Source of the DNA: Palleronia sp. THAF1
GTDB taxonomy: Bacteria > Pseudomonadota > Alphaproteobacteria > Rhodobacterales > Rhodobacteraceae
DNA: 64,000 bases
Direction of reading: 5' to 3'
NCBI RefSeq assembly: GCF_009363795.1
Contig: NZ_CP045420.1
Span: 663,001-727,000, forward strand
The position numbers and the translations under genes were made by a program. Positions 17,290 through 25,888 of this stretch are shown piece by piece. The notes under the pieces are model-generated. The model was not told the DNA's origin and ran no database searches. It worked only from the letters and a program-made list of their open reading frames with translations. How positions within the stretch are numbered: the first letter of the stretch is position 1; each line of letters opens with the position of its first letter.

Positions 17290-18393
17290 TCAGTTCGGGA
17301 TATCGCCCGTCAGACCCTCGACATAAAAGTCCATGCCCAGAAGCGTGCCGTCGTCGGCGGTCTCACCCTCGGCCAACCAGACAGAGCCGTCCTGCTTGTT
17401 GATCGGGCCGGTGAAGGGGTGCAGTTCTCCGGCGGCGATGGCGTCACGCATTTCCAGCGCTTCGGCCTTCACGTCCTCTGGCACCGCGTCAGAGATCTCG
17501 CCGATGCCGACCATGCCTTCGTCGATCCCGTGCCAGATCGACTGGCTTTCCCACGTTCCGTCCATCACGGCCTGCACGCGGTCGATGTAGTAGGGCGACC
17601 AGTTGTCGATGATCGAGCTGACGCGCGGCAGTGGGGCGTATTCGCCCATGTCGGACGCCTGACCGAAGGTGATGATGTTCGCGCCGTTCTCGTTTGCGGC
17701 CTGCGCGGCGGCTTGCGGAGCGGTGGAATCGGTGTGCTGCAGGATCACGTCGGCACCCTGCTCAATGAGCGCGGTGGCGGCGTCGGCTTCCTTGGCGGGA
17801 TCGAACCAGGTGAAGGCCCAGACCACGTTGAACTCGACGTCGGGGTTCACGGCCTTGGCGGCAAGGTAGGCGGCGTTGATGCCGCGAATGACCTCGGGGA
17901 TCGGGAAGGAGGCGATGTAGCCGATCTTGTTCGACTCCGTCATCTTGCCCGCGATGTGCCCTTGGATCATGCGGCCTTCGTAGAAGCGGGCAGAGTAGTT
18001 CGACACGTTGTCAGAGGTCTTGTAGCCCGTCGCGTGCTCGAACTTCACGTCCGGGAACTTGGCGGCGACGTTCATCGTCGGGTCCATATAGCCGAAGGAG
18101 GTCGTGAAGATCAGATCGGCACCGGACAGCGCCATCTGGGTCATCACACGCTCTGCGTCGGCGCCTTCGGGCACGTTTTCCTGGAAGACGGTCTCGACCG
18201 CATCGCCGAACTCTTCCTCGACGGCCAGACGGCCTTCGTTGTGCTCATAGGTCCAGCCGCCGTCGCCCACGGGGCCCACGTAGACGAAGCCGACCTTCAG
18301 CGGCTCGCCATCGGCAGAGTGGCTTTCGGCGAAGGCGGTGGTCGCGGTCAGCAGTGCGATTGCGGCGCTGCCCAGAAGTGTTCTTCGGTTCAT
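17290..18393 (-). CDS. BMP-family ABC transporter substrate-binding protein (purine/nucleoside type)
   Basis: The protein has 367 aa from the ATG at 18393, starting with a signal peptide (MNRRTLLGSAAIALLTATTA, cleavage after AFA). VGFVYVGPVGDGGWTYEH at the mature N-terminus and ATGYKTSDNVSNYSARFYEG near residue 125 are typical of the BMP/PnrA family, which binds nucleosides or purine bases in the periplasm. It is the last gene of the xdh-ABC run, 119 bp after the permease. The xanthine dehydrogenase genes upstream in the same unit favour a purine ligand (inference). Confidence 0.85.
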   Translation of the reverse strand: MNRRTLLGSAAIALLTATTAFAESHSADGEPLKVGFVYVGPVGDGGWTYEHNEGRLAVEEEFGDAVETVFQENVPEGADAERVMTQMALSGADLIFTTSFGYMDPTMNVAAKFPDVKFEHATGYKTSDNVSNYSARFYEGRMIQGHIAGKMTESNKIGYIASFPIPEVIRGINAAYLAAKAVNPDVEFNVVWAFTWFDPAKEADAATALIEQGADVILQHTDSTAPQAAAQAANENGANIITFGQASDMGEYAPLPRVSSIIDNWSPYYIDRVQAVMDGTWESQSIWHGIDEGMVGIGEISDAVPEDVKAEALEMRDAIAAGELHPFTGPINKQDGSVWLAEGETADDGTLLGMDFYVEGLTGDIPN

Positions 18394-18512
18394 ATCGGTG
18401 TCTCCCCATGGTGATTGCGCGCGATCATCGCGACCTTGGGGACGGGGTGCAAGAGGATGTGCCGCACTGTTCGGCATCTGCCCGAATTTTGGGCGGCCGT
18501 GTAACCGCGCGC

Positions 18513-19442
18513 CTACTGCGTGGCGTGGAACGGCTTGCCAAGGCTGGCGGGCGCAGCAGAACCGCGCTTGTGGGACGCAGAGATGACGACCAGCACCACG
18601 ATGGTGATGATGTAGGGCGACATCGACAGATACTCGACCGGCAGTGCCGATCCGGCGGCCTGCAGGTTCAACTGCAACACCGTCACGCCTCCGAAGAGAT
18701 ACGCGCCCACCAGCACACGCCCGGCGCGCCACGAGGCGAAGACCACGATGGCCAAGGCGATCCAGCCCGCGCCCGCCGTCATTCCTTCGGTCCATTGCGG
18801 CACACGGACAAGGCTTAGATACGCGCCGCCAAGGCCCGCCAATGCCCCACCGAAGGCAATGGCGGCGAAGCGCATGGCGACGACCGGCAGACCCAGCGCG
18901 TGGGCGGCGTCGTGGTTCTCGCCCACAGCGCGCAGACGCAGGCCCGCGCGGGTGCGCGTCAGGAACAGCCAGACCGAAACGACGACGCCAAGCGACAGGT
19001 AGACGATGGCGTCGTGGCTGAAGATCGCGCGGCCAAGGAACGGCAGGTCCGATAGCGGCCCCAGGTCCAGTCGCGGGGTAGAGGGCGGCTTGATGCCCAC
19101 GTAGCCTTGCCCCAGCAGTGAAGACAGGCCCAGCCCGAACAACGTCAGTGCCAGCCCCGTAGCCACCTGATTGGCCAGGAAGACCAGCACCAGCACGGCG
19201 AAGATCAACGATAGCAGCGCACCGCCGACGGCCCCGATGGCAAAGCCCAACGCGGGCGAGCCGGACTCCACCGCCGCCGCGAAACCGCAGATCGCGCCGA
19301 CGATCATCATCCCCTCGACGCCAAGGTTCAGCACACCCGAGCGCTCGACGACCAGTTCGCCAAGGGCCGCCAACAGGATCGGCGTTGCGGCGGCCATCAA
19401 AGATGCAACCAAAAGGGCAGGAGAGATGGCGCTTAGATCCAT
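18513..19442 (-). CDS. ABC transporter permease (BMP/nucleoside type, second permease)
   Basis: This 309-aa protein has about nine hydrophobic segments and the BPD_transp_2 family stretch ERSGVLNLGVEGMMIVGA near residue 35, and GENHDAAHALGLPVVAMR near 175. It pairs with the permease encoded at 20005-21090 to form the membrane channel. It starts 3 bp downstream of a small membrane-protein gene. Confidence 0.87.
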   Translation of the reverse strand: MDLSAISPALLVASLMAAATPILLAALGELVVERSGVLNLGVEGMMIVGAICGFAAAVESGSPALGFAIGAVGGALLSLIFAVLVLVFLANQVATGLALTLFGLGLSSLLGQGYVGIKPPSTPRLDLGPLSDLPFLGRAIFSHDAIVYLSLGVVVSVWLFLTRTRAGLRLRAVGENHDAAHALGLPVVAMRFAAIAFGGALAGLGGAYLSLVRVPQWTEGMTAGAGWIALAIVVFASWRAGRVLVGAYLFGGVTVLQLNLQAAGSALPVEYLSMSPYIITIVVLVVISASHKRGSAAPASLGKPFHATQ

Positions 19443-19445
19443 ATG

Positions 19446-19721
19446 TCAGCTCCAGTGCTGGCCGCTGACAGCCAGACAATAAAGGCAGGTCAAGCCCCAT
19501 GCCGCAGCGGCCGCTGGTAGCATCAGTGTGATATGTCGCAGGTTCGGGCGGTGCAATTTTCGGCGCAAGCCCGGCAACAATAGAGCAAGCCCTCCCAGAG
19601 TGACGATCAGGAGGATATGCACCAGGACAAAGGCTGCGCCTCCACCGTCTACATGCATCATCCAGGGCATCGCCAGCCCCATCACAAGGCCCATTAAAAT
19701 GGGTGTCCGGTGTCGGATCAT
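19446..19721 (-). CDS. Small membrane protein of unknown function (91 aa)
   Basis: The frame starts at the ATG at 19721 (MIRHRTPILMGLVMGLAM). Three hydrophobic segments are predicted, with a short basic loop (LRRKLHRPNLRHI) between the second and third. Its start overlaps the stop of the preceding small gene by ATGA (19718-19721). I recognise no family. Position between two permease genes suggests an accessory to the transporter. Confidence 0.65.
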   Translation of the reverse strand: MIRHRTPILMGLVMGLAMPWMMHVDGGGAAFVLVHILLIVTLGGLALLLPGLRRKLHRPNLRHITLMLPAAAAAWGLTCLYCLAVSGQHWS

Positions 19722-20008
19722 GCCGCACCTCCTGTCATGGGCGGCGCGAGAGAGCCGAGGACCAGACCGACGGCGATGGCCAGCACGATCCGCGCCCAGC
19801 TGGTGCGAAACCGTAGGAGCGCGATGCCAACGACCGCGATCAAAAGGCCAAGCAGCGCGATGGCATTCGGGGTGCCGGACAGCGCGCCCGCCCAAATGCC
19901 GCGCAGGCCGGTCAGCACGGCAGGCGCGGTCAGCGCGCCAAGGAACATGGAAACCACGAAGGCGACGCCCGCGAGGATGCTCATCAGGGTGCGGGTGTTG
20001 TCGCTCAT
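19718..20008 (-). CDS. Small membrane protein of unknown function (96 aa)
   Basis: The frame starts at the ATG at 20008 (MSDNTRTLMSILAGVAFVVS) and overlaps the permease stop by ATGA (20005-20008). It has about three hydrophobic segments and small-residue-rich sequence (GLRGIWAGALSGTPNAIALL). Both junctions are 4-nt overlaps, strong evidence for a real, coupled gene. No domain is recognised. Confidence 0.68.
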   Translation of the reverse strand: MSDNTRTLMSILAGVAFVVSMFLGALTAPAVLTGLRGIWAGALSGTPNAIALLGLLIAVVGIALLRFRTSWARIVLAIAVGLVLGSLAPPMTGGAA

Positions 20009-21090
20009 GCCGCGACCCTACGGCCCAGCCGGATGCGGTAGTTCGTCAGCACATCCACCGCGAGCAGGAAGAACAGCAGCATGCCTTGGAACGCCTGGAT
20101 CGCGGCGGCGGGGATACCCAACATGAAGGACGCCAGTTCGCCGCCGATGTAGGTCAGCGCCATCAGCAGCCCCGCCAACAGGATGCCCACCGGGTGCAGG
20201 CGGCCAAGGAAGGCCACGATGATCGCGGTGAATCCGTAGCCCACGTTGAAATCGATACTGATCTGGCCCGCCGGGCCCGTCACCTCGAACAGTCCGGCCA
20301 GTCCCGCCAGAGCGCCGGAGATGCCGAAGCAGAAGATCACCAGCCGCGCGGGGTTCACACCCGCAAAGCGCGCGGCACGGGGGGCTTGGCCTGCTAGGCG
20401 GATATGCACGCCCGTCAGATGTCTGTGCAGCAGGATGTAGGCGAAGATCACCGCGATGATCGCGGCCACCACGCCCCAATGCAGCCCAGTGTTCGGGATC
20501 AGCTCGGGGTTCATGGACGACGCCCATTGCGCAAGATTGCGGCTGCCCGGAAAACCACCGCCTTCGGGATTGCGCAGCAGGCCTACGGACATCGAGGCCA
20601 GAATGTTCTCGGCCACATAGACCAGCAGCAGCGACACAAGGATCTCGTTGGTGTTGAACTTCACGCGCAGGATTGCGGGGATCATGGCCCAAGCCCAGCC
20701 GCCCAGCGCGCCCGCTATCACCATCAGCGGAAAGATCAGCCGCGTGTCGGCGGGATACAGCGCCAGCCCCACGCCTGCACCGCACAGCGCGCCGATGATA
20801 TACTGCCCCTCTGCCCCGATGTTCCAGACGCCCGCCTTGAACCCCAGCGCAAGCCCGGTGGCGATCAGGATCAGCGGCGCGGCCTTCACCAGAAGCTGCG
20901 GCCGTGAGTAGCCCGCGAATTGCGGATCGAAGAGAGGGTCGTAAAAGATCGTGCGAATGGCCGCGACCGGGTCCTTCCCAAGCGCGGCGAACATCGCGCC
21001 GCCGACGAGCACGGTCAGCGCCACAGCCAGAAGTGGGGTGGCCCAGGCCCAGACGGTGCTGGGTTGGCGGCGTTTCTCCAGCGCGATCAT
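20005..21090 (-). CDS. ABC transporter permease (BMP/nucleoside type, first permease)
   Basis: This 361-aa protein has about ten membrane segments and the BPD_transp_2 signatures GFKAGVWNIGAEGQYIIGAL (about residues 82-101) and VGYGFTAIIVAFLGRLHPVG near 285. It forms the translocation pore with the permease encoded at 18513-19442. It lies 6 bp downstream of the ATPase gene. Confidence 0.88.
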   Translation of the reverse strand: MIALEKRRQPSTVWAWATPLLAVALTVLVGGAMFAALGKDPVAAIRTIFYDPLFDPQFAGYSRPQLLVKAAPLILIATGLALGFKAGVWNIGAEGQYIIGALCGAGVGLALYPADTRLIFPLMVIAGALGGWAWAMIPAILRVKFNTNEILVSLLLVYVAENILASMSVGLLRNPEGGGFPGSRNLAQWASSMNPELIPNTGLHWGVVAAIIAVIFAYILLHRHLTGVHIRLAGQAPRAARFAGVNPARLVIFCFGISGALAGLAGLFEVTGPAGQISIDFNVGYGFTAIIVAFLGRLHPVGILLAGLLMALTYIGGELASFMLGIPAAAIQAFQGMLLFFLLAVDVLTNYRIRLGRRVAA

Positions 21091-21096
21091 CGGGCG

Positions 21097-22611
21097 TCAC
21101 GCATGTGCAGGCTCCATATCGTGCGCACCGCCCAGCATCAGGCCGATCTCTTCCACCGTCAGGCCCGCGGCGGGGCGGAAGGCGGACAACCGGCCTTCTG
21201 TCAGCGCGGCGAACCGGTCCGACACCTCCATCAACTCATCAAGGTCCTGGCTGATGACGATTACGCCCGATCCTTCGCGGGCAAGGTCCATCAAGGCCTG
21301 CCGGATGGCCGCTGCCGCTGCCGCGTCAACGCCCCACGTGGGCTGGTTGACCACCAGGACGGCGGGGCTCTGCGCGATCTCCCGACCGATCACATATTTC
21401 TGCAGGTTGCCGCCCGACAGCGCCCGCGCCGCCGTGCTTGGCCCCGGCGTGCGCACGTCGAACCGTTCGATCACGCGTTCCGCATAGGCGCGCGTCTTGC
21501 GCCAGTTCACGAAACCGCGCGACGCCAACCCCTGCCGCGTCGCCGCAGACAGCAGCGCGTTCTCGGTCAGGCTCAGGTCCGGCGCGGCGGCGTGGCCCAG
21601 CCGTTCCTCTGGCGCGGTCAGCAATCCAGCCCGGCGCCGCGCCTCTGGGCCCGCGTGCGACAGGTCCGTGCCGCCCATGGTGATCGCGCCCTTGGCGGCC
21701 AAAGTCTCACCTGCCAAGGCGGCCAGCAACTCGTCCTGCCCATTGCCCGCCACACCGCCGATGCCCAGAACCTCTCCGGCGTGCAGCGTCAGCGACACCT
21801 CTTTCAACGCGGTGCCGAAGGCGTGGGCAGGGGGCAACGACAGGGCGTTGATCCGCAACGCCACGTCTTCGCTGGCATGCCCAACGCGCGCCGGAGCATC
21901 CAACCGGCGGCCCACCATCAGCTCGGCCAGCCGCCCCGCCGTCTCATCGCGCGGGGTGCAACGCTCGACCACCTTGCCGCCCCGCAGGATCGTCGCGGTG
22001 TCGCACAGCGCCCGGATCTCTTCGAGCTTGTGACTGATATACAGGATCGACGTGCCCTCTGCCCGCAATTGCCGCAGCGTGGCGAACAGCAGGTCGACCT
22101 CTTGCGGGGTCAGCACGCTGGTCGGCTCGTCCATGATCAGAAGGCGGGGCGCGCCCAGAAGGCAGCGCACGATCTCGACCCGCTGGCGTTCGCCTGCCGA
22201 CAGATCGCCCACAATGTGCGACGGGTTCAGCGGCAGCCCGTAGTCGCGGCTGACCTGCGCGATGCGCGGCGCCAACTCGCGGCGCGGTGGCGGGTCGGAC
22301 ATACCAAGCGCCACGTTTTCCGCCACGTCCAACGCGTCGAACAGCGAGAAGTGCTGGAACACCATTCCGACGCCCGCCGCACGCGCCGCATCCGGGCTGG
22401 AGGGCGCATAGGGCACGCCGTTCATGTGCATCGTGCCCTTGTCCGGCGACACAAGGCCGAAGATCATCTTGACCAACGTCGACTTGCCAGCGCCGTTCTC
22501 GCCCAGCAACGCATGAACCTCGCCCGTGCCGATCTGCATCGAGACGTCGTCGTTCGCCACGACGCCGGGGTAGGCCTTGGTCAGACCGTCGATCTGCAAA
22601 AGGGCGGTCAT
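21097..22611 (-). CDS. ABC transporter ATP-binding protein with two nucleotide-binding domains (nucleoside type)
   Basis: The 504-aa protein has two ABC domains. The first has Walker A GENGAGKST, signature LSAGERQRVEI and Walker B LLIMDEPTSVL. The second is degenerate, with GVAGNGQDELL in place of Walker A and signature LSGGNLQKYVIG, as in the NupA/RbsA group. It energises uptake of the BMP-protein ligand. The start overlaps the xdhC stop by ATGA (22608-22611), so purine oxidation and transport genes are translationally linked. Confidence 0.9.
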   Translation of the reverse strand: MTALLQIDGLTKAYPGVVANDDVSMQIGTGEVHALLGENGAGKSTLVKMIFGLVSPDKGTMHMNGVPYAPSSPDAARAAGVGMVFQHFSLFDALDVAENVALGMSDPPPRRELAPRIAQVSRDYGLPLNPSHIVGDLSAGERQRVEIVRCLLGAPRLLIMDEPTSVLTPQEVDLLFATLRQLRAEGTSILYISHKLEEIRALCDTATILRGGKVVERCTPRDETAGRLAELMVGRRLDAPARVGHASEDVALRINALSLPPAHAFGTALKEVSLTLHAGEVLGIGGVAGNGQDELLAALAGETLAAKGAITMGGTDLSHAGPEARRRAGLLTAPEERLGHAAAPDLSLTENALLSAATRQGLASRGFVNWRKTRAYAERVIERFDVRTPGPSTAARALSGGNLQKYVIGREIAQSPAVLVVNQPTWGVDAAAAAAIRQALMDLAREGSGVIVISQDLDELMEVSDRFAALTEGRLSAFRPAAGLTVEEIGLMLGGAHDMEPAHA

Positions 22612-23477
22612 GCGGCAGGGTGTCCCATACCGCGCAGTATGTCCGCCGCCACGCCGATCGCAATGGCCTGCGGATGTTTCCCAAGGGTTGGATCGCCGAT
22701 GGGGCAGCGGATGGTGTCGATTTCAGCGTCGGCGTGGCCCATCTGCCGCAGACGGTTGCGAAAGCGGGCCCATTTCGTGGCCGACCCGATCAGGCCGATC
22801 CGCGCAACACGGCGGATCAGCAGGCCGTGGCACAGCGCAAGGTCGGTGTCGTGGGAATGGGTCAGGATCAGGTGGTGGCTGTCTTGCCGGACGTGCGGTG
22901 TCAGCGTCTCCGGCTGTGCGGCGGGGATTTTCGTTGTCGTGGTCGGGATCTCCGCCGGAAACTTCTCGGGCAGGTCCACCCAATGCAACGCGATGCCGGG
23001 GAAGGGGGCCAGAACGCCGACCAACGCGCGCCCCACATGGCCCGCACCCCAGATGTAGACCGGCATTCCATTCGCGGACAGTGCTTCGATCACCGTATCC
23101 CCAATGCGATGGGGTAGCTTCGTGGGCCGCTCGATGTGTTCGGCGTCAGGGCCGTAGGCGCAAACGCCATCGCGGATCGTCGGCGCAACGTCCTGTCTCC
23201 ACTCCGAGATGAACAACGTCACTGCCCCACCGCAGCATTGCCCGAGACCGGGGCCGAGCGACAGGCGGTGTACCCCAATGTGGCCGGCGCGCGCCAACGC
23301 CGCGGCCTCCCACTCCAGCCGCCCACCGCCGATCGTGCCCTCTTGCCCACCGTCCCAGACCCACATCGCGGTGCCCGCCCCGCGGGGGACCGATCCGGCG
23401 GCGTCAAGAATCAACACGCGCCACACCGTCCCAAACGTTGCAGTCAGCGCTTTCAGCCGTTCGGGATCGAAACTCAT
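22608..23477 (-). CDS. xdhC: Xanthine dehydrogenase accessory protein XdhC
   Basis: The protein has 289 aa from the ATG at 23477 ([16 protein letters not shown]), overlapping the xdhB stop by ATGA. The N-terminal XdhC/CoxI segment has VPRGAGTAMWV, GTIGGGRLEWEA and GPGLGQCCGG. The C-terminal Rossmann part has VYIWGAGHVGRALVGVL and LTHSHDTDLALC, then GLIGSATKWARF. XdhC binds the molybdenum cofactor, helps its sulfuration, and inserts it into XdhB. Confidence 0.92.
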   Translation of the reverse strand: MSFDPERLKALTATFGTVWRVLILDAAGSVPRGAGTAMWVWDGGQEGTIGGGRLEWEAAALARAGHIGVHRLSLGPGLGQCCGGAVTLFISEWRQDVAPTIRDGVCAYGPDAEHIERPTKLPHRIGDTVIEALSANGMPVYIWGAGHVGRALVGVLAPFPGIALHWVDLPEKFPAEIPTTTTKIPAAQPETLTPHVRQDSHHLILTHSHDTDLALCHGLLIRRVARIGLIGSATKWARFRNRLRQMGHADAEIDTIRCPIGDPTLGKHPQAIAIGVAADILRGMGHPAA

Positions 23478-25888
23478 CCGGCGGCGCGACGCGTTGCGAA
23501 CAGGCACCGCTCTGCCGTCGCAGGGGCGTCGAGCGCGGGGTAAACCGTGCCGCAGGCCGCCGCCGCGTCCGACAGGGCCATCAGCGCGGATATCCCCAGC
23601 ATCAACGGTGGCTCGCCCACGGCTTTCGAGCGGTAGATCGTTTCAGACGCGTTCTCCTGATCCCACAGGCTCACGTTGAACACCGGCGGCCGATCCGAGC
23701 AGGCGGGGATCTTGTAGGTCGACGGCGCATGCGTGCGCAGCCGCCCCTTGTCGTCCCAGACCAGTTCTTCAGTGGTCAGCCAGCCCGCCCCCTGCACGAA
23801 GCCGCCCTCGATCTGGCCGATATCCAGCGCCGGGTTCAGCGACGCGCCGCAATCGTGCAGGATGTCCACGCGCAGCATCCGGTTCTCTCCGGTGCGGGTG
23901 TCCAGAGCGACCTCGGTCACGGCAGCCCCGTGGGCGAAGTAGTAGAACGGCGTGCCCTTGCCGCGAATGCGATCCCACTCGATGCCGGGCGTGCGGTAGT
24001 GGCCGGTGGACGACAGGCTGACGCGACCCTCGTAGGCCAGTTGCGCGGCTTCGGCGAACGTGTAGGTCGTGCCGCCGACTTGCACATTTCCTGCATCGAA
24101 AAGCACTTCTGCAGGGTCTGCTTGGTGCAGTTCTGCTACAAATCGTGCAATCCTGTCGCGGATCGTATCGCACGCGACCTTCACCGCCATACCGTTCAGA
24201 TCAGCGCCAGAGGATGCGGCAGTCGCACTGGTGTTCGGCACCTTCCCGGTGTCGGTAGCGGTGATCTTCACCTGATCCAAAGCGATCCCGAACCGGCTGG
24301 CCGCCACCTGCGCGACCTTCTGGTGCAGGCCTTGCCCCATCTCTGTGCCGCCGTGGTTCATATGCACGGATCCATCCTGATACACATGCACCAAAGCGCC
24401 GGCCTGATTAAGGTGGGTCAAGGTGAACGAGATTCCGAACTTCACCGGCGTCAGCGCGATGCCGCGCTTGATTCCCGCGTGACGCGCGTTCCAGTCGGCC
24501 ACCGCCGCGCGGCGGGCATGGTAGTCAGAGGTTTCGACCAGCCGGTCCACCATCTCGTTGAGAAGGAAGCCGCGCACCGCCATGCCGTAGGGTGTGGTCT
24601 GCGCATCAGCGGGCGCCTCTGCGACAGGCCCCGTCGGTTCCGCTGCCTCATGCAACGCGCCGCGGCTTGCCACGTCTTCGTCCGCTCCAAGTTTCACCGT
24701 TTCGGAAATACCTCGGGGGGCCGCAGGCGGGGGCAGAGCCCCCTCGGCATCCGCCGCGTAGAAATTCGCCCGGCGCACCGCGAGAGGGTCCAACCCAAGC
24801 CGGTGTGCGATCTCGTCCATCACGCGTTCGATCCCGACCATACCCTGCGGCCCACCGAAGCCGCGAAACGCTGTGGCAGACGCGGTATTGGTGCGCAGCC
24901 GGTGCGAGTTGATGCGCGCGGCGGGCAGGTGGTAGGCATTGTCTGCGTGCAGCATCGCGCGGTCGGCGACGGGGATCGACAGGTCCTGGCTCCAGCCGCA
25001 GCGGGCGAATTGTTCGAAGGCGATGCCCTGCACCCGGCCAGCGTCATCGAATCCCACATCGTAAGTGATGCGGAAGTCGTGGCGTTTGCCGGTGATGACC
25101 ATGTCGTCGTCGCGGTCGTAACGCATTTTTGCGGGGCGACCGGTCTTCGCGGCGACCAGTGCGCAGGCGACGGCCAAGGCGTTGCCCTGGCTTTCCTTGC
25201 CACCGAACCCGCCGCCCATGCGCCGCACCTCGACCCGCACGGCGTGCATCGGTACGCCCAGCGCATGCGCGACCTTGTGCTGGATCTCGGTCGGGTGCTG
25301 GGACGATGAATGCACGACCATCTCGCCACCTTCACCGGGCACGGCGAGCGCGGATTGACCTTCCAGATAGAAATGCTCTTGCCCACCGATCTCGATGCTG
25401 CCTTGCAACCGGTGTTCCGCACCCGAAAGTGCCGCGTCCGTGTCGCCCTTTTCCCAGATGCGGGGGCCGTCTTCGAACCGCGCGTCCTGCGCGAGCGCAT
25501 CGTCGATGGTCAGGATCGGGGTTTCTTCCGTGATTTCCGGGGCCGCGGCGCGGGCGGCTTTGCGCGCGGACAGATGGCTGTCAGCGGCGACAAGAAACAC
25601 AGCTTGCCCTTGATAATGAACAGTGCCGGTGGCCAGCAACGGTTCATCATGCGCGGCGGGGGCGACGTCGATGTCGCCGATGTCATCCGCCGACCACGCC
25701 AGTGTCACGCCGGGGACTGCGCGCACCGGCGCAAGGTCCAGCGCAGTGATCGTCCCGCGCGCCACGGGCGACAGGCCGAAGGCGAGATGCAGGCAGTTCG
25801 CCGGCGTCGGCAGATCGTCTACGTAGCGCGCCTGCCCGGTGACATGGAGTGCGGCACTGTCATGCGGGTGGGGCTTATGAACGGTCAT
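23474..25888 (-). CDS. xdhB: Xanthine dehydrogenase molybdopterin subunit XdhB, carrying an inserted repeat segment
   Basis: The 804-aa protein starts at the ATG at 25888, overlapping the xdhA stop by ATGA. It shows the aldehyde oxidase/xanthine dehydrogenase a/b hammerhead ([12 protein letters not shown]), Mo-pterin-binding motifs ([38 protein letters not shown]) and the catalytic Glu in [11 protein letters not shown] near the C-terminus. Oxidises hypoxanthine and xanthine to urate with XdhA. A low-complexity stretch from about residue 377 to 430 (after RRANFY, before TTPYGM) has no counterpart in the family; residues about 382-399 of it are encoded by a family-1 palindromic repeat, in frame. 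Whether the enzyme is active is not known. Confidence 0.92.
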   Translation of the reverse strand: MTVHKPHPHDSAALHVTGQARYVDDLPTPANCLHLAFGLSPVARGTITALDLAPVRAVPGVTLAWSADDIGDIDVAPAAHDEPLLATGTVHYQGQAVFLVAADSHLSARKAARAAAPEITEETPILTIDDALAQDARFEDGPRIWEKGDTDAALSGAEHRLQGSIEIGGQEHFYLEGQSALAVPGEGGEMVVHSSSQHPTEIQHKVAHALGVPMHAVRVEVRRMGGGFGGKESQGNALAVACALVAAKTGRPAKMRYDRDDDMVITGKRHDFRITYDVGFDDAGRVQGIAFEQFARCGWSQDLSIPVADRAMLHADNAYHLPAARINSHRLRTNTASATAFRGFGGPQGMVGIERVMDEIAHRLGLDPLAVRRANFYAADAEGALPPPAAPRGISETVKLGADEDVASRGALHEAAEPTGPVAEAPADAQTTPYGMAVRGFLLNEMVDRLVETSDYHARRAAVADWNARHAGIKRGIALTPVKFGISFTLTHLNQAGALVHVYQDGSVHMNHGGTEMGQGLHQKVAQVAASRFGIALDQVKITATDTGKVPNTSATAASSGADLNGMAVKVACDTIRDRIARFVAELHQADPAEVLFDAGNVQVGGTTYTFAEAAQLAYEGRVSLSSTGHYRTPGIEWDRIRGKGTPFYYFAHGAAVTEVALDTRTGENRMLRVDILHDCGASLNPALDIGQIEGGFVQGAGWLTTEELVWDDKGRLRTHAPSTYKIPACSDRPPVFNVSLWDQENASETIYRSKAVGEPPLMLGISALMALSDAAAACGTVYPALDAPATAERCLFATRRAAG
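24692..24743 (-). repeat. Family-1 palindromic repeat inside xdhB
   Basis: Plus-strand sequence TTTCACCGTTTCGGAAATAC followed by CTCGGGGGGC and, after a short spacer, GGGGGCAGAGCCCCC matches the reverse complement of the element at 11423-11484. It keeps the xdhB frame open and encodes part of an extra loop. Orientation is opposite to the copy in xdhA relative to the chromosome, so it reads along the repeat in the other sense. Confidence 0.8.

Noticed and set aside
18394-19728. A long minus-strand extension upstream of the BMP protein in its own frame
   Set aside because: It runs antisense-frame through the permease gene; the signal peptide starting at 18393 marks the true start.
20920-23058. 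A 712-codon plus-strand frame opposite the nucleoside ATPase and xdhC
   Set aside because: It is antisense to a well-recognised two-domain ABC ATPase and XdhC and shows composition artefacts only.
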